Shown: positions 1 through 10,907, counted from the stretch's first letter. The stretch: DNA of 44,746 nt from an uncultured Clostridia bacterium (GCA_946620645.1 CAMONN010000003.1:1-44746); one strand, 5' to 3'. Numbers and translations are program-made. The notes: generated from the letters alone by a model not told the origin.

Positions 1-41
1 GGGGAGCATTCTATTCAGAAAGAGATCAGCGCTGTCAAAAG

Positions 42-75
42 AAACAGGACTCTGATTTAAATCAGAGTCCTGTTT
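42..75 (-). terminator. Intrinsic terminator after tRNA-Leu
   Basis: A perfect 17-base inverted repeat with no loop beyond the AT-rich centre (arms 42-58 and 59-75). It directly follows the CCA end of the minus-strand tRNA, and on that strand the stem ends in a T-rich stretch (TTTCTTTTG). It very likely ends tRNA transcription. Confidence 0.8.
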
Positions 76-76
76 G

Positions 77-161
77 TGGTGCGAGAGATGAGACTTGAAC
101 TCACACGTCGGTTGACACACGCACCTCAAACGTGCCTGTCTACCTATTCCAGCACTCTCGC
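77..161 (-). tRNA. tRNA-Leu (anticodon GAG)
   Basis: Read on the minus strand this is a class II tRNA with a seven-pair acceptor stem (GCGAGAG with CTCTCGC, 81-87 and 155-161), discriminator A and an encoded CCA end at 77-79. The five-pair anticodon stem CACGT/GCGTG closes a seven-base loop TTGAGGT, so the anticodon is GAG, reading CUC/CUU leucine codons. The T arm carries GTTCAAGT-like loop bases and a five-pair stem, and there is a long variable arm as expected for leucine tRNA. It lies 46 bases downstream of the GT-C glycosyltransferase on the same strand and may be co-transcribed with it. Confidence 0.95.
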
Positions 162-207
162 ATCCCCCGAAGGGCAAGAGCCATTATACACAGCGGGGAA
201 CACCTTG

Positions 208-1440
208 TCAAGATGGAATTTTACGTCTTCGGCGGCGGGGTTTTCCTTCCCGCAGGGCGCTGAGCAGGCAGATCAGCACAATGGCAAAGGCGATGATCAG
301 TGCGGCGGCTCCATAGTTCATCAGCAGCAGGTAGCGCATTTTCAGATAGGCGTGGTAACCCAGCAGGGAGGCAAACTGTACCAGCAGTGCGGCCGGAAAG
401 GTCCACGGAACCGCAAAGGCGAGAATCAGCGAGAGAATATCCGCACCGTAAAAGTAGCGCTCGTGCATATGAGGCAAAAAGAAGGGAATCCCGATGGCAA
501 ACAGCAGAGAGAGTGCCAGAATGGCCTTGTCATTGAGACGGTCCCGGTTCCGGAACGCTACAGCCAGAAGGTTCAGCATGTAAAAGAAAGCCAGTACAAT
601 GCCGGCGGTTGCGGCGGCCTTTTCATTAGTGAACTGATAGAAGACGGAGTAGATGGAGGGTGAGTTATAGTTCAGGCCGTTCCCGATGCTGCCGGTCTGG
701 TTCCAGTACAGGGTGATGGTTTCCCAAAAGGGCCGCCCGAAGCAGACCGCGGGAAGAACCAGCAGGAGATAGGTGCCGGGGAAGGCCAGCAGGTGCTTCC
801 AGGAAATGCGTCCGGTCATCAGAAAAACGGCGTAAACCGGAAGAATAAAGACAGCCTGGAGTTTAAAGCCGAAGGAAACGGCGGCCAAAACCACCGAGAG
901 CCACGGGCGGTCTTCCAGCGCGCACCAGATTCCCAACAGCAGAGGCGCGACATAAAGGCTGTCGCACTGCCCCCAGACGGCGCTGTTGAGAAAGACGGTG
1001 GGGAGAAAAAGGGTGACGTAAAACGCGGCGAGCAGGCGGGGACGGCTTTTGGTGAAGCGGCCGCAAAGCAGCATAACCCCCCAGGCCAGCAGGATATCCG
1101 AGAGGGTGCTGAGCAGCTTGATCAGATAGAGATCGTCAAAGGGCAGCACCGAGTACAGGGCCAGAAAATAAAGATAAGGGATGTTGTAGTTGCCAATGGA
1201 ATAACGCAGCGCGAGGAAGTTCCCGTTCTGCCGGAAAAACTCCACCCAGCGGGACAGAAAATTAATATAATCCAGCGTTTTATAGTCCAGGACAGCTGCG
1301 CGAAGCCCCAGGGCAAGCATCATCAGCAGGGCGGCAATGACGAAACTCAGCCGTTTTTTCAGCAGGCCGTACCGCGAAAGCAGGTACAGCCCCAGCACAC
1401 CCTCTGCCAGAAGAACAACGATTAAGAAGACAAGATCCAT
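208..1440 (-). CDS. GT-C fold polytopic glycosyltransferase (PIG-M/Gpi18-like mannosyltransferase family)
   Basis: A 410-residue, strongly hydrophobic protein with roughly ten or more membrane helices. It resembles GT-C enzymes that move a sugar from a polyprenyl-phosphate donor on the outer face of the membrane. Supporting motifs are the acidic loop after an early helix (D52/D57 region), WGQCDSLY at about 156-163, FKLQ at about 192-195, and HERYFYGAD at about 326-334, which is typical of this group. The C-terminus is a short arginine-rich cytoplasmic tail. The start is chosen at 1440, where GAGGTG sits 3 bases upstream of ATG. The frame stays open upstream to 1662 (74 more codons, partly hydrophobic), so a longer form from a TTG codon cannot be excluded, but that stretch contains the leader hairpin and the rpoB promoter. 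The sugar and acceptor are unknown. Confidence 0.8.
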   Translation of the reverse strand: MDLVFLIVVLLAEGVLGLYLLSRYGLLKKRLSFVIAALLMMLALGLRAAVLDYKTLDYINFLSRWVEFFRQNGNFLALRYSIGNYNIPYLYFLALYSVLPFDDLYLIKLLSTLSDILLAWGVMLLCGRFTKSRPRLLAAFYVTLFLPTVFLNSAVWGQCDSLYVAPLLLGIWCALEDRPWLSVVLAAVSFGFKLQAVFILPVYAVFLMTGRISWKHLLAFPGTYLLLVLPAVCFGRPFWETITLYWNQTGSIGNGLNYNSPSIYSVFYQFTNEKAAATAGIVLAFFYMLNLLAVAFRNRDRLNDKAILALSLLFAIGIPFFLPHMHERYFYGADILSLILAFAVPWTFPAALLVQFASLLGYHAYLKMRYLLLMNYGAAALIIAFAIVLICLLSALREGKPRRRRRKIPS

Positions 1441-1502
1441 GGGCACCTCAAACAAAAAAGCGGATAAAAGCGCATAAACACACAGAGCGTGTGTCAGCGC
1501 GG

Positions 1503-1534
1503 CAATAAAAAAGGCGAGAGCAGAAACTCCCGCC
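1503..1534 (-). terminator. Attenuator-like hairpin with U-tract in the GT-C leader
   Basis: On the minus strand an eight-pair stem (arms 1527-1534 and 1513-1520, one G-U pair, six-base loop) is followed at once by TTTTTTATTG. This has the form of an intrinsic terminator, yet it lies between a minus-strand promoter (1634-1662) and the GT-C start at 1440. It could stop leader transcripts before the gene. If translation begins further upstream, the same bases are coding. Confidence 0.5.
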
Positions 1535-1551
1535 GTAAAATCAAAAAAAGC

Positions 1552-1581
1552 TTGACAACAGCAAGGCTGAAATGCTACAAT
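1552..1581 (+). promoter_or_regulatory. rpoBC promoter
   Basis: A perfect -35 TTGACA (1552-1557), an 18-base spacer and -10 TACAAT (1576-1581). The predicted start is near 1588, giving a leader of about 130 bases before rpoB. The leader holds a GGGCAG/CTGCCC hairpin at about 1600-1621. No rplJ or rplL lies upstream, so rpoBC is driven from here rather than from a ribosomal protein operon. Confidence 0.75.
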
Positions 1582-1633
1582 ACCTTGCTCATTATGCAAA
1601 GGGCAGAAGACCCTCCTGCCCCAATCTAAGAAC

Positions 1634-1662
1634 AGTATAGCATGATCAGCAAGTAAAATCAA
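1634..1662 (-). promoter_or_regulatory. Minus-strand promoter facing the rpoB promoter
   Basis: On the minus strand: TTGATT (1657-1662), 17-base spacer, TATACT (1634-1639) preceded by TGC, an extended -10. The predicted start is near 1627. The transcript would run through the rpoB promoter toward the GT-C gene, meeting the hairpin at 1503-1534. The box match is good, but activity is inferred. Confidence 0.5.
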
Positions 1663-1720
1663 CGCGGCGGGAGAGTTTTTTACAACCTACCCGGGCGTTC
1701 GTGATAAGGAGAGTGTGCCA

Positions 1721-4700
1721 ATGCCAACTGATGTTCTCTACGGGAAAACGCTTCGCAAGAGTTTTGCCCGCACACCGGAGATCATGGACATGCCGAACCT
1801 TCTGGAGATTCAGAAGAGCTCTTATGAGTGGTTTCTGAATACCGGCCTGAAGGAGGTTTTCCAGGATGTGGACGCGGTGACGGACTACTCCGGCAACCTG
1901 GAACTGAGTTTCATTGATTATTCCATGAATGACGAGCCGAAGTATTCCGAAGAGGAATGCAAGGCCCGCGATGCCACCTATGCACGCCCCCTGAAGGTTC
2001 GGGTCCGGCTGCGCAACAAGGAGACGGAAGAAATCAAGGAACAGGAAATCTTTATGGGAGATTTCCCTGTTATGACAAAGGGCGGCACGTTTATCATCAA
2101 TGGTGCCGAGCGCGTCATTGTCTCTCAGATTGTCCGTTCCCCCGGCGTCTACTTCGGCCGCGACGTGGACAAATCCATGCTCAGCGTCTACTCGACTACG
2201 GTCATTCCGTATCACGGCGCCTGGCTGGAGTATGAGACGGACGGCAACGACATGTTCAATGTCCGTATTGACAAAAACCGCAAGCTTCCGATTACCTGGT
2301 TCCTGCGGGCGATGGGCGCCTATGACGAAAACAAACCGTCCACATGGCTCAGCTGTGTGGCGGAGAAGACCGTTGGCGCCGTCACCAATGAGCGCCTGCG
2401 TGAGATTTACGGAGAGGATGAGCGCATCCTGTCCACCATCGATAAGGACACCGCCCGGGACCGGGATGAATGCCTTATTGAGATTTACCGCAAACTGCGC
2501 CCCGGTGATCCCCCGACGGTTGAATCGGCGGAAACCCTGCTGGAAGGGCTGTTCTACGACCGCCGGCGGTATGAGCTGTCCAACGTCGGCCGTTATAAGT
2601 TCAACAAGAAGCTGGCGCTCTATCCGCGCATTGTCGGCTATGAGCTGGCCTGCATGGTTTCGGATCCCGCTACCGGTGAAATCATCGCCGAAGAGGGTGA
2701 GGTTCTGACCCGGGAGAAGGCCCGGCAGATCGACGAGGCCGGCGTGGTCATGCTGGATATCATGGCCGACGGGAAAAAGGTTCGGATTTTCTCCAACGGC
2801 ATGGTGAACATGGAGCACTTTGTGTCCTTTGACCCGAAGGAGCTCGGTGTGAAGGAAAAGGTTCGCGGCATTCTGCTGCGGGAGCTCATGGACCAGTACG
2901 AAGGGGAGGCGCTGAAGGATGCCATCCGCCTTCATATGGACGAGCTGGTTCCGAAGCACATCATTGCCGACGACATCTTCGCTTCTGTAAACTATCTCAA
3001 CTGCCTGGCCCACGGCATCGGCGAGCCGGATGACATTGACCATCTTGGCAACCGCCGTGTCCGCTGCGTGGGTGAGCTGCTGCAGAACCAGTTCCGCATC
3101 GGCTTTGCCCGTATGGAGCGCGTCATCCGCGAGCGCATGACGCTGCAGGATCTGGATATTGTTACGCCCCAGAGCCTCATCAACATCCGCCCGGTGACGG
3201 CGGCCATCAAGGAATTCTTCGGTTCTTCCCCGCTGAGCCAGTTTATGGACCAGACGAATCCGCTTTCGGAACTGACCCATAAGCGCCGTATGTCCGCCCT
3301 GGGCCCCGGCGGTCTTTCCCGTGAGCGTGCCAGCTTCGATGTCCGTGACGTACATTACAGTCACTATGGCCGTCTCTGCCCCATTGAGACGCCTGAAGGA
3401 CCGAACATCGGTCTGATCAACTACCTGGCCTCCTATGCCCGTGCCAATGAGTACGGGTTCCTGGTAACGCCCTACCGCCGTGTGGAGAAGGGCACCTGCC
3501 GCCTGACCGACGAAATCACCTATATGACGGCGGATCAGGAAGACCAGTATATTGTTGCCCAGGCATCAGAACCGGTGGATGAGAACGGCTGCCTGAAGAA
3601 TGCGCGTATTACCTGCCGCCATCGCAACGATACAATCGAGGTCAACCGCGAAGACGTGGACTATATCGACGTCAGTCCGAAGATGATGGTCTCCATCGCA
3701 ACGGCCATGATTCCCTTCCTGGAGAACGATGACGCGAACCGTGCACTGATGGGCGCCAACATGCAGCGTCAGGCGGTTCCCCTTCTGACCACTCAGGCCC
3801 CCATCGTGGCCACCGGTATCGAGCACAAGTGCGCCATCGACTCCGGCGTCTGCGTGCTGGCGGAAGATGACGGCACGGTGACCCGCGTGGATGCCACCCA
3901 TATCGGTGTCCGTTATGACGGGCTCGGGTCCCGGGAATACAAACTGATTAAATTCGCCCGTTCCAACCAGGGCACCTGCATCAACCAGAGGCCGATCGTC
4001 TCTGCGGGTGATCGGGTCCTGAAGGGCGATGTTCTGGCTGACGGCCCCAGTACCTCAGAGGGTGAAATTTCCCTTGGCAAAAACATCCTGGTCGGGTATA
4101 TGAACTGGGAAGGCTACAACTACGAAGACGCTATTCTTCTGAATGAACGCCTGGTCATGGAGGATGTGTTCACCTCCATCCATGTGGAGGAATACGAGTG
4201 TGACAGCCGTGACACCAAGCTCGGGCCCGAGGAGATTACCAGGGACATTCCGGGTGTCGGCGACGATGCGCTGAAGTATCTGGATGAGCGCGGAATTATC
4301 ATGGTTGGCGCAGAGGTTACCGCCGGTGACATCCTGGTCGGTAAAGTCACACCCAAGGGCGAGACGGACCTGACGGCGGAGGAGCGGCTGCTTCGCGCCA
4401 TATTCGGAGAAAAGGCCCGTGAAGTCCGCGACACTTCACTGAAGGTTCCCCATGGCGAGAGCGGTATCATCGTGGACGTCAAGGTGTTTACCCGGGAAGC
4501 CGGAGATGAGATGAACCCGGGAGTCAACCAGGTTGTCCGTGTGTATATTGCGCAGAAGCGCAAGATCTCTGTCGGCGACAAGATGGCCGGCCGCCACGGC
4601 AACAAGGGTGTTGTTTCCCGTATTCTCCCGCGTGAGGACATGCCCTATCTTCCGGACGGCACTCCTCTGGATATCGTTCTGAACCCCCTGGGCGTTCCCT

Positions 4701-5476
4701 CCCGTATGAATATCGGACAGGTACTGGAAGTTCACCTCGGCTATGCGGCTCAGGCGCTGGGCTGGAAGGTCGCTACCCCCATTTTCAACGGGGCCAATGA
4801 GGTTACCATCCGTGATACGCTGCGCCAGGCCGGCCTGCGCGAGGACGGAAAGAGTGTCATGTATGACGGCCGCACCGGTGAGCGCTTTGACAATGACGTC
4901 ACTGTCGGCTGGGTCTACTTCCTGAAGCTGCACCACCTGGTGGACGATAAGATTCATGCCCGTTCCACCGGACCCTACAGCCTGGTAACTCAGCAGCCTC
5001 TGGGCGGCAAGGCCCAGTTCGGCGGCCAGCGCTTCGGCGAAATGGAAGTCTGGGCTCTGGAAGCCTACGGCGCTGCCTATACCCTGCAGGAGATCCTGAC
5101 GGTCAAGTCGGACGATGTGACGGGCCGTGTGAAGACCTATGAAGCGATCGTTAAGGGCAACAACATTCCGACTCCCGGTGTGCCTGAGAGCTTTAAGGTT
5201 CTCATCAAGGAACTGCAGAGTCTTTGCCTGGATGTTCGCGTGCTGGATGAAGACGGAAACGAAATCGAATTGAAAGACGATGACGATGACGACTACATCC
5301 CGGCGCCGGAAACCGGCGATCTCTACCGTGACGAGGCGTACCGCCCGGCCGATGGAGAGGGTGACGAGGAGTTTACTTCGGAGGGATATGAGATTGACGA
5401 TGTTCCTGCGGATGAACTCGGTGCCGACATGGATTACGAAGAAACTTATGATGACGAAGCAGAGGAGGATGAGTGA
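1721..5476 (+). CDS. rpoB: DNA-directed RNA polymerase subunit beta
   Basis: The beta subunit of RNA polymerase, 1251 residues, forming the catalytic cleft with RpoC. The rifampicin-binding region lies around residues 499-545 ([13 protein letters not shown], then [13 protein letters not shown]) and carries the ordinary sensitive-type residues at the usual resistance positions. The C-terminal part includes the conserved [10 protein letters not shown] and [20 protein letters not shown] blocks. After the conserved end at about residue 1180 there is a roughly 70-residue very acidic tail rich in Asp and Glu, longer than in Bacillus RpoB. An in-frame GTG at 1715 is only one base from the AAGGAGAG ribosome binding site, so ATG at 1721 is preferred. 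The stop overlaps the rpoC start by one base. Confidence 0.98.
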   Translation: MPTDVLYGKTLRKSFARTPEIMDMPNLLEIQKSSYEWFLNTGLKEVFQDVDAVTDYSGNLELSFIDYSMNDEPKYSEEECKARDATYARPLKVRVRLRNKETEEIKEQEIFMGDFPVMTKGGTFIINGAERVIVSQIVRSPGVYFGRDVDKSMLSVYSTTVIPYHGAWLEYETDGNDMFNVRIDKNRKLPITWFLRAMGAYDENKPSTWLSCVAEKTVGAVTNERLREIYGEDERILSTIDKDTARDRDECLIEIYRKLRPGDPPTVESAETLLEGLFYDRRRYELSNVGRYKFNKKLALYPRIVGYELACMVSDPATGEIIAEEGEVLTREKARQIDEAGVVMLDIMADGKKVRIFSNGMVNMEHFVSFDPKELGVKEKVRGILLRELMDQYEGEALKDAIRLHMDELVPKHIIADDIFASVNYLNCLAHGIGEPDDIDHLGNRRVRCVGELLQNQFRIGFARMERVIRERMTLQDLDIVTPQSLINIRPVTAAIKEFFGSSPLSQFMDQTNPLSELTHKRRMSALGPGGLSRERASFDVRDVHYSHYGRLCPIETPEGPNIGLINYLASYARANEYGFLVTPYRRVEKGTCRLTDEITYMTADQEDQYIVAQASEPVDENGCLKNARITCRHRNDTIEVNREDVDYIDVSPKMMVSIATAMIPFLENDDANRALMGANMQRQAVPLLTTQAPIVATGIEHKCAIDSGVCVLAEDDGTVTRVDATHIGVRYDGLGSREYKLIKFARSNQGTCINQRPIVSAGDRVLKGDVLADGPSTSEGEISLGKNILVGYMNWEGYNYEDAILLNERLVMEDVFTSIHVEEYECDSRDTKLGPEEITRDIPGVGDDALKYLDERGIIMVGAEVTAGDILVGKVTPKGETDLTAEERLLRAIFGEKAREVRDTSLKVPHGESGIIVDVKVFTREAGDEMNPGVNQVVRVYIAQKRKISVGDKMAGRHGNKGVVSRILPREDMPYLPDGTPLDIVLNPLGVPSRMNIGQVLEVHLGYAAQALGWKVATPIFNGANEVTIRDTLRQAGLREDGKSVMYDGRTGERFDNDVTVGWVYFLKLHHLVDDKIHARSTGPYSLVTQQPLGGKAQFGGQRFGEMEVWALEAYGAAYTLQEILTVKSDDVTGRVKTYEAIVKGNNIPTPGVPESFKVLIKELQSLCLDVRVLDEDGNEIELKDDDDDDYIPAPETGDLYRDEAYRPADGEGDEEFTSEGYEIDDVPADELGADMDYEETYDDEAEEDE

Positions 5477-8400
5477 TGAGTTATACACCGTTTGATGCCA
5501 TTCAGATTGGCATTGCCTCTCCTGAAAAAATACTGGAATGGTCCTACGGCGAGGTTAAAAAACCCGAGACCATCAACTACCGCACTCTCAAGCCGGAGCG
5601 TGACGGCCTCTTCTGTGAGCGTATTTTCGGACCTACCAAGGACTGGGAATGCCACTGCGGCAAGTACAAGAAAATCCGCTATAAGGGTAAAATCTGCGAC
5701 CGCTGCGGTGTCGAAGTAACCAAGAGCAAAGTCAGAAGAGAGCGCATGGGGCATATTGAACTGGCGACGCCGGTCAGCCATATCTGGTACTTTAAGGGTA
5801 TTCCCAGCCGTATCGGCCTGATGCTGGATCTGACCCCGCGCATGCTGGAAAAGGTACTGTACTTTGCCAGCTACATCGTCATTGATCCGGGCTTTACCCC
5901 GCTGCAGCGCTGCCAGATTCTTTCCGAGCGCGAATATCGCGACATGCGCGAAAAGTATGAGGACGACTTTGAAGCCGGGATCGGCGCCGAAGCCATTCAG
6001 AAACTTCTTGCGCAGATTGACTGCGATGAGCTGGCAACGGAGCTTCGCGAGGAGCTGAAGAATGCCAACGGCCAGAAAAAGGCGAAGCTCGTTAAGCGCC
6101 TGGAAGTGGTCGAAGCTTTCCGGCAGAGCGGTAACCGCCCCGAGTGGATGGTCATGACCATTCTTCCGGTTATCCCGCCCGAGATCCGCCCCATGGTTCA
6201 GCTGGACGGCGGCCGTTTTGCCACCTCCGACCTGAATGACCTGTACCGCCGCGTGATCAACCGCAACAACCGTCTGAAGCGGCTTCAGCAGCTGAATGCG
6301 CCGGACATCATTGTCCGCAATGAAAAGCGCATGCTTCAGGAAGCAGTCGATGCGCTTATCGATAACGGCCGCCGCGGCCGCGCCGTCACCGGCGCCAACT
6401 CCCGCGCGCTGAAGTCACTCAGTGACATGCTGAAGGGCAAGCAGGGCCGTTTCCGCCAGAACCTGCTGGGCAAACGTGTGGATTACTCCGGTCGAAGCGT
6501 TATTGTTGTCGGTCCCGACCTGAAGATCTATCAGTGCGGTGTGCCGAAGGAAATGGCGATCGAGCTGTTCAGACCCTTCGTAATGAAAAAGCTGGTGGAA
6601 GACGGAGTCGCCAACAATATTAAGTCCGCCAAAAAGATGGTCGACAAGCAGAAGACCGAGGTTTGGGATGCGCTGGAGTATGTCATCAAGGAGCATCCGG
6701 TGCTGTTGAACCGTGCGCCGACACTGCACCGGCTGGGCATCCAGGCCTTTGAGCCGATTCTGGTGGAAGGCCGCGCCCTGCGTCTGCACCCCCTGGTCTG
6801 CACCGCCTATAACGCGGACTTTGACGGAGACCAGATGGCCATCCACGTGCCGCTCTCTGCTGAAGCGCAGGCTGAGGCCAGGGTGCTGATGCTCTCGGCC
6901 AATAACCTTCTCCGTCCGCAGGACGGCCACCCGGTTACCGTTCCGACGCAGGATATGATTCTGGGTTCCTACTATCTGACCATGGTGCGGATCGGCAAGG
7001 AAGAAAAAGGCGCCGAGCAGATGCTCGTTACCGATCCCGGCGATACCGGCCTGGAGGCCAACGCCGTTGCGGACGGCGATGAGATTTACGCCGCAAACCA
7101 GAAGGCGCAGGCTGAAAAGAAGCGTGAAGCCCGGTACCTGCCGCTGCGGATGTACCGCGACGCCAACGAGGCGATTATGGCCTACCAGGAAGGCTCCATC
7201 GGCCTGCACGCGCCGATCCGTCTGCGGGTTACCAAGACCGTTGATGGTGAAGAGGTCCGGCATATCATTACCACAACCGTCGGGCGCATCATCTTCAATG
7301 AGGCGATTCCTCAGGATCTGGGCTATGTGGACCGCAGCGACCCCGAGCAGGCTTTTGACTATGAAATCAGCTTCCAGGTGGGCAAGAAGCAGCTGGGCGA
7401 TATCATTGACCGCTGCATCCAGAAGTACGGCTTCACGATTTCGGCCGAGGTGCTGGACAGCATCAAGGCCATGGGCTATAAGTATTCCACCAAGGGCGCC
7501 ATCACCATCTCCGTTGCCGACATGACGGTGCCCAGCGAAAAGAACCAGCTGATTGCCGAGACAGAGCAAGAGGTCGTGAACATTGAACGCCAGTACAAGC
7601 GCGGCTTCATTACCGAGGACGAGCGCTACCGTCTGGTTGTTTCCGAGTGGGAGGAGACCACCAAAAAGGTGACCAACGCCCTGCAGGGGACGCTGGATGA
7701 ATACAACCCCATTTATATGATGGCCAACTCCGGTGCCCGTGGCTCCATGAACCAGATCCGTCAGCTCGCCGGTATGCGCGGACTGATGGCCAACACAGCG
7801 GGTAAAACCATCGAAATCCCCATCAAGTCCAACTTCCGTGAGGGCCTTTCGGTCCTGGAGTACTTTATCTCCACCCGTGGTGCCCGAAAGGGTATGGCGG
7901 ATACCGCCCTTCGTACTGCGGACTCCGGTTATCTGACCCGCCGTATGGTCGATGTCTGCCAGGATGTCATCATCCGTGAGGAAGACTGCGGGACCACCGA
8001 GGGTGTCTGGGCTCAGGCCGAGTACGACCGCGGCCAGCTTGTAAAGGATTTCGCCACGGCCATCCATGGCCGCTTCCCGGCAAAGCCTGTCATCGACCCG
8101 AATACCGGTGAGGTGCTCTTTGACACCGACCATATGCTGATGCCGCAGGATGCGGCTGTCCTGGAAGCTCACGGACTGAACAGGGTCTATATCCGCAGTG
8201 TCATGACCTGCGAGGCCCGTACCGGAATCTGCGCCCGCTGCTATGGCATTAACCTTGCCATCGGCCGGCCGGTGAACATGGGTGAGGCTGTCGGTGTCAT
8301 CGCGGCCCAGTCCATTGGCGAACCCGGTACACAGCTGACCATGCGTACCTTCCATACCGGCGGTGTCGCCGGTGATGATATCACCCAGGGTCTTCCGCGT

Positions 8401-9216
8401 GTTGAAGAGCTGTTTGAAGCCCGCAAACCCAAGAAGATGGCGGTCCTTTCGGAAATCTCCGGCACGGTTACCGTGGAGGAGGCCAAGAAGGGCGTCATGT
8501 ATCAGCTCACGGTGATGAACGAGGACGAGGGAGATACCAAGGTCTACATGGTGCCTCACAACTCCGGCGTTCAGGTACATAACGGGGACCATGTTGACCG
8601 CGGCCAGGCGCTGACCGCAGGTGCCCTGAACCCGCATGATGTGCTCCGTATCCGCGGCATCAATGACGACGAGTTCGGCCGCCAGGGTGTCCGCAGCTAC
8701 ATTACTTCCGAGGTCCAGAAGGTCTACCGGCAGCAGGGTGTTGACATCAACGACAAACATATTGAGGTCATTGTCCGCCAGATGATGCGGAAGGTCCGTG
8801 TGGAAGATCCGGGCAGCACCGATCTGCTGTCGGGCGCCACCATTGACATTGCCGTCCTGAAGGATGCAAACCGCAAGGTTCAGGAGCGTATTTCCGCCGG
8901 CGAGGAAGGCCTTACCCAGGCCACCTATACCCAGCTGCTGATGGGTATTACAAAGGCCTCGCTTGCAACGGACAGCTTCCTGTCGGCGGCCTCCTTCCAG
9001 GAGACGACCCGCGTGCTGACGGATGCCGCTATCAAGGGCAAGGTTGACCGGCTGGTGGGCCTGAAGGAGAACGTCATCATCGGTAAGCTGATTCCCGCCG
9101 GCTCAGGCCTTGCGGTGTACCGCGACTTTGAGGAGCAGACAGATGATACCATCGCGTCTGCGGTAGAGGAATATGTGGATCTCAGCAAGCTCGTCACCAA
9201 GACGAACGCGCTGTAA
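5476..9216 (+). CDS. rpoC: DNA-directed RNA polymerase subunit beta'
   Basis: The catalytic beta' subunit, 1246 residues. The N-terminal zinc ribbon has C59, C61, C74 and C77. The magnesium-binding motif NADFDGDQ sits at about residues 446-453. The second zinc site is formed by the Cys of EEDCGTTEG and the [11 protein letters not shown] cluster near residue 920, and the bridge-helix and trigger-loop region follows ([19 protein letters not shown]). The gene is translationally coupled to rpoB through TGATG (stop 5474-5476, ATG 5476-5478), with AGAGGAGG seven bases upstream. Length is normal for Firmicutes and nothing is missing. No terminator with a U-tract follows; a palindromic repeat lies 24 bases after the stop. 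Confidence 0.98.
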   Translation: MSYTPFDAIQIGIASPEKILEWSYGEVKKPETINYRTLKPERDGLFCERIFGPTKDWECHCGKYKKIRYKGKICDRCGVEVTKSKVRRERMGHIELATPVSHIWYFKGIPSRIGLMLDLTPRMLEKVLYFASYIVIDPGFTPLQRCQILSEREYRDMREKYEDDFEAGIGAEAIQKLLAQIDCDELATELREELKNANGQKKAKLVKRLEVVEAFRQSGNRPEWMVMTILPVIPPEIRPMVQLDGGRFATSDLNDLYRRVINRNNRLKRLQQLNAPDIIVRNEKRMLQEAVDALIDNGRRGRAVTGANSRALKSLSDMLKGKQGRFRQNLLGKRVDYSGRSVIVVGPDLKIYQCGVPKEMAIELFRPFVMKKLVEDGVANNIKSAKKMVDKQKTEVWDALEYVIKEHPVLLNRAPTLHRLGIQAFEPILVEGRALRLHPLVCTAYNADFDGDQMAIHVPLSAEAQAEARVLMLSANNLLRPQDGHPVTVPTQDMILGSYYLTMVRIGKEEKGAEQMLVTDPGDTGLEANAVADGDEIYAANQKAQAEKKREARYLPLRMYRDANEAIMAYQEGSIGLHAPIRLRVTKTVDGEEVRHIITTTVGRIIFNEAIPQDLGYVDRSDPEQAFDYEISFQVGKKQLGDIIDRCIQKYGFTISAEVLDSIKAMGYKYSTKGAITISVADMTVPSEKNQLIAETEQEVVNIERQYKRGFITEDERYRLVVSEWEETTKKVTNALQGTLDEYNPIYMMANSGARGSMNQIRQLAGMRGLMANTAGKTIEIPIKSNFREGLSVLEYFISTRGARKGMADTALRTADSGYLTRRMVDVCQDVIIREEDCGTTEGVWAQAEYDRGQLVKDFATAIHGRFPAKPVIDPNTGEVLFDTDHMLMPQDAAVLEAHGLNRVYIRSVMTCEARTGICARCYGINLAIGRPVNMGEAVGVIAAQSIGEPGTQLTMRTFHTGGVAGDDITQGLPRVEELFEARKPKKMAVLSEISGTVTVEEAKKGVMYQLTVMNEDEGDTKVYMVPHNSGVQVHNGDHVDRGQALTAGALNPHDVLRIRGINDDEFGRQGVRSYITSEVQKVYRQQGVDINDKHIEVIVRQMMRKVRVEDPGSTDLLSGATIDIAVLKDANRKVQERISAGEEGLTQATYTQLLMGITKASLATDSFLSAASFQETTRVLTDAAIKGKVDRLVGLKENVIIGKLIPAGSGLAVYRDFEEQTDDTIASAVEEYVDLSKLVTKTNAL

Positions 9217-9240
9217 AAGAAGCATGATTTCATAACGATT

Positions 9241-9286
9241 CTGTCATTGCGAACCGTTGACGTCGGTCACTGGTTCGCAATGACAG
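9241..9286. repeat. Palindromic intergenic repeat (REP-like)
   Basis: Perfect 15-base arms (9241-9255 CTGTCATTGCGAACC and 9272-9286) around a 16-base centre that itself contains TGAC/GTCA. No T-run follows on either strand, so it is a poor intrinsic terminator. The GTCATTGCGA...TCGCAATGAC form resembles dispersed palindromic repeats known between genes in many bacteria. Only one copy is in this window, so repeat status is inferred. Confidence 0.55.
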
Positions 9287-9307
9287 TTCCGGGCCAGGGA
9301 GCGGCTT

Positions 9308-10078
9308 ATGAGCATACTCAAAACAGTACTGAATATTGCGGCGCCTCTGCCGGATCTGACCGGGAAGGAACGTTTCCTGTTCATCGGCCCGCATCCGGAT
9401 GATATAGAAATCGGCGCCGGTGCGACAGCCGCAAGGCTGGCCGCAGAGGGAAAGAAAGTTTGTTTTCTAATCTGCATTGACGGCCGCTACGGAACGGATG
9501 AAATCGAAAATCCTCCGGAGCCTGAAGAGCTGGCAAAAATCCGCCGCCGGGAAGCGGCGGATTCAGCTGCCCGGCTGGGTGTTGAGGAGCTTCGTTTTCT
9601 TGAACTCTGTGACGGCGGTTTTTACCGCAGAGAAGAGCTGATGACGGCGATGGCCCGGGCAATCGGAGATTTCCAGCCGGATGTTATTTTCGCACCCGAC
9701 CCGGATGTTCGCAGTGAATGCCATCCGGACCACCGGGCGGTGGGTTCGGCCGCCAAGGAACTTGCCCTGTTCTCGGAAAATCCGGGTATTATGGCGCGGT
9801 ACGGAGCCGAAACCGCCCGGGTACAGGCATTGGCACTGTATATGACTGCCAGGGCCAATCGCTTTGTGGGGACGGACGGATATCTGGAACGCCAGTTTTC
9901 GGCGATTTTTGACTGCCACAGGAGCCAGTTCCCGGAGGGGTGTGCGTCGGCAAAGGCCGTTCGGCTGTATCTTCGTCTCCGTGCGGTGGACTTCGGCCTG
10001 CGCAGTTTTCACCGGACGGCGGAAGGGTTTCGGGTTCTTGGGCGCATCCAGATGCACTGCCTTCCGGAGGCCGACTGA
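9308..10078 (+). CDS. PIG-L/LmbE family deacetylase
   Basis: A 256-residue zinc-dependent N-deacetylase of the PIG-L/LmbE family, whose members remove acetyl groups from GlcNAc-type sugars in glycolipids, bacillithiol or similar compounds. The metal-binding signature PHPDD is at residues 28-32 and the second motif HPDH at 139-142, both intact. There is no signal peptide, so it is probably cytoplasmic. AGGGAG lies about seven bases before ATG. It heads a plus-strand run with a PlsC-like acyltransferase and a PAP2-like phosphatase, which suggests glycolipid work, but the substrate cannot be told from sequence. It may be partly transcribed by read-through from rpoC, since no terminator is evident. 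Confidence 0.9.
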   Translation: MSILKTVLNIAAPLPDLTGKERFLFIGPHPDDIEIGAGATAARLAAEGKKVCFLICIDGRYGTDEIENPPEPEELAKIRRREAADSAARLGVEELRFLELCDGGFYRREELMTAMARAIGDFQPDVIFAPDPDVRSECHPDHRAVGSAAKELALFSENPGIMARYGAETARVQALALYMTARANRFVGTDGYLERQFSAIFDCHRSQFPEGCASAKAVRLYLRLRAVDFGLRSFHRTAEGFRVLGRIQMHCLPEAD

Positions 10079-10118
10079 GAAGACGATATTATTTTTTTGA
10101 AGGGAAGCTGAGCGGGAC

Positions 10119-10907
10119 GTGTATTCTGTTCCGAATGATAAAAAAACAACCTGGTATTATCGGGTGATCCGCTGGCTGGTATGGGTGTTTTCGCCCAAAT
10201 ACCGTCTGGAGGGCACCGAGAATCTGCCCCAGGAGCCCTGCGTCATCGTGGGAAATCACAGCCATATGTACGGCCCTATTGCGGGAGAGCTCTACATTCC
10301 CGGGAAACATTATGTCTGGTGCGCGGGGGAAATGATGAACTGGAAGGAAGTTCATGCCTACGCCTACCGGGACTTCTGGTCCGGGAAGCCGAAGGCCGTA
10401 CGCTGGTTCTTCAAGCTTCTGAGCTACCTGATTACGCCGCTGGCCGTATGCGTTTTCAACAATGCCCATACAGTTGCCGTTTACCATGATACCCGGCTGA
10501 TCAGCACCTTCCGTGACGCTATGGCAAAGCTCCAAGAGGGAAACAGCATGGTGATTTTCCCGGAGCACTATGATGAGCATAATAATATCGTGCACGACTT
10601 CCAGGACAAGTTTGTGGATCTCGCACGCTTCTATTACAAGAAGACGGGGACGGAGCTTTCATTTGTGCCCCTGTATGTCTGCCCGGCGCTGAAAACCCTG
10701 ACCTTCGGAAAACCCATCCGCTTCCGGGCCTCGGCTCCAATTGCGGAAGAGCGGCGTCGTATTTGCGGCGGACTGATGGATGCGATCACGGAAATTGCGA
10801 CATCGCTTCCCGAGCATACGGTCGTGCCCTATCCCAATGTTTCCAAGCGCTTTTATCCCAGAAATATTCCACTCGAGGTATGGACGAATGAAGAAAAAAC
10901 CGGTTGA
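10119..10907 (+). CDS. PlsC-like acyltransferase with altered HX4D motif
   Basis: A 262-residue protein of the glycerol-phosphate/lysophospholipid acyltransferase family, normally acting at the inner membrane to acylate lysolipids. The N-terminal part has a hydrophobic stretch at about 16-25. The first catalytic block reads GNHSHMYGP: His47 is present, but the Asp expected four residues later is Gly52. The third block is FPEHYDEHNN (from residue 147) instead of the common FPEGTRS. The fold assignment is fair, but activity or acceptor is likely unusual. The start is GTG at 10119 with AAGGGAAG about 12 bases upstream; no better in-frame ATG is close. Its end overlaps the next gene by 20 bases, so the two are coupled. 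Confidence 0.75.
   Translation: MYSVPNDKKTTWYYRVIRWLVWVFSPKYRLEGTENLPQEPCVIVGNHSHMYGPIAGELYIPGKHYVWCAGEMMNWKEVHAYAYRDFWSGKPKAVRWFFKLLSYLITPLAVCVFNNAHTVAVYHDTRLISTFRDAMAKLQEGNSMVIFPEHYDEHNNIVHDFQDKFVDLARFYYKKTGTELSFVPLYVCPALKTLTFGKPIRFRASAPIAEERRRICGGLMDAITEIATSLPEHTVVPYPNVSKRFYPRNIPLEVWTNEEKTG

Noticed and set aside
1505-1627. SRP (4.5S) or 6S RNA in the minus-strand leader near rpoB
   Set aside because: It lacks the SRP GGAA tetraloop core and is too short, with the wrong hairpin order, for 6S RNA.
1646-3364. Long open frame of about 570 codons antisense to rpoB
   Set aside because: It is a shadow of codon bias in rpoB: it lies wholly opposite a highly conserved gene, has no family-like motifs and no ribosome binding site.
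6415-8760. Open frame of about 780 codons antisense to rpoC
   Set aside because: Same cause. GC-rich third positions in rpoC suppress stops on the opposite strand; the His/Val/Gly-rich composition is typical of such shadows.
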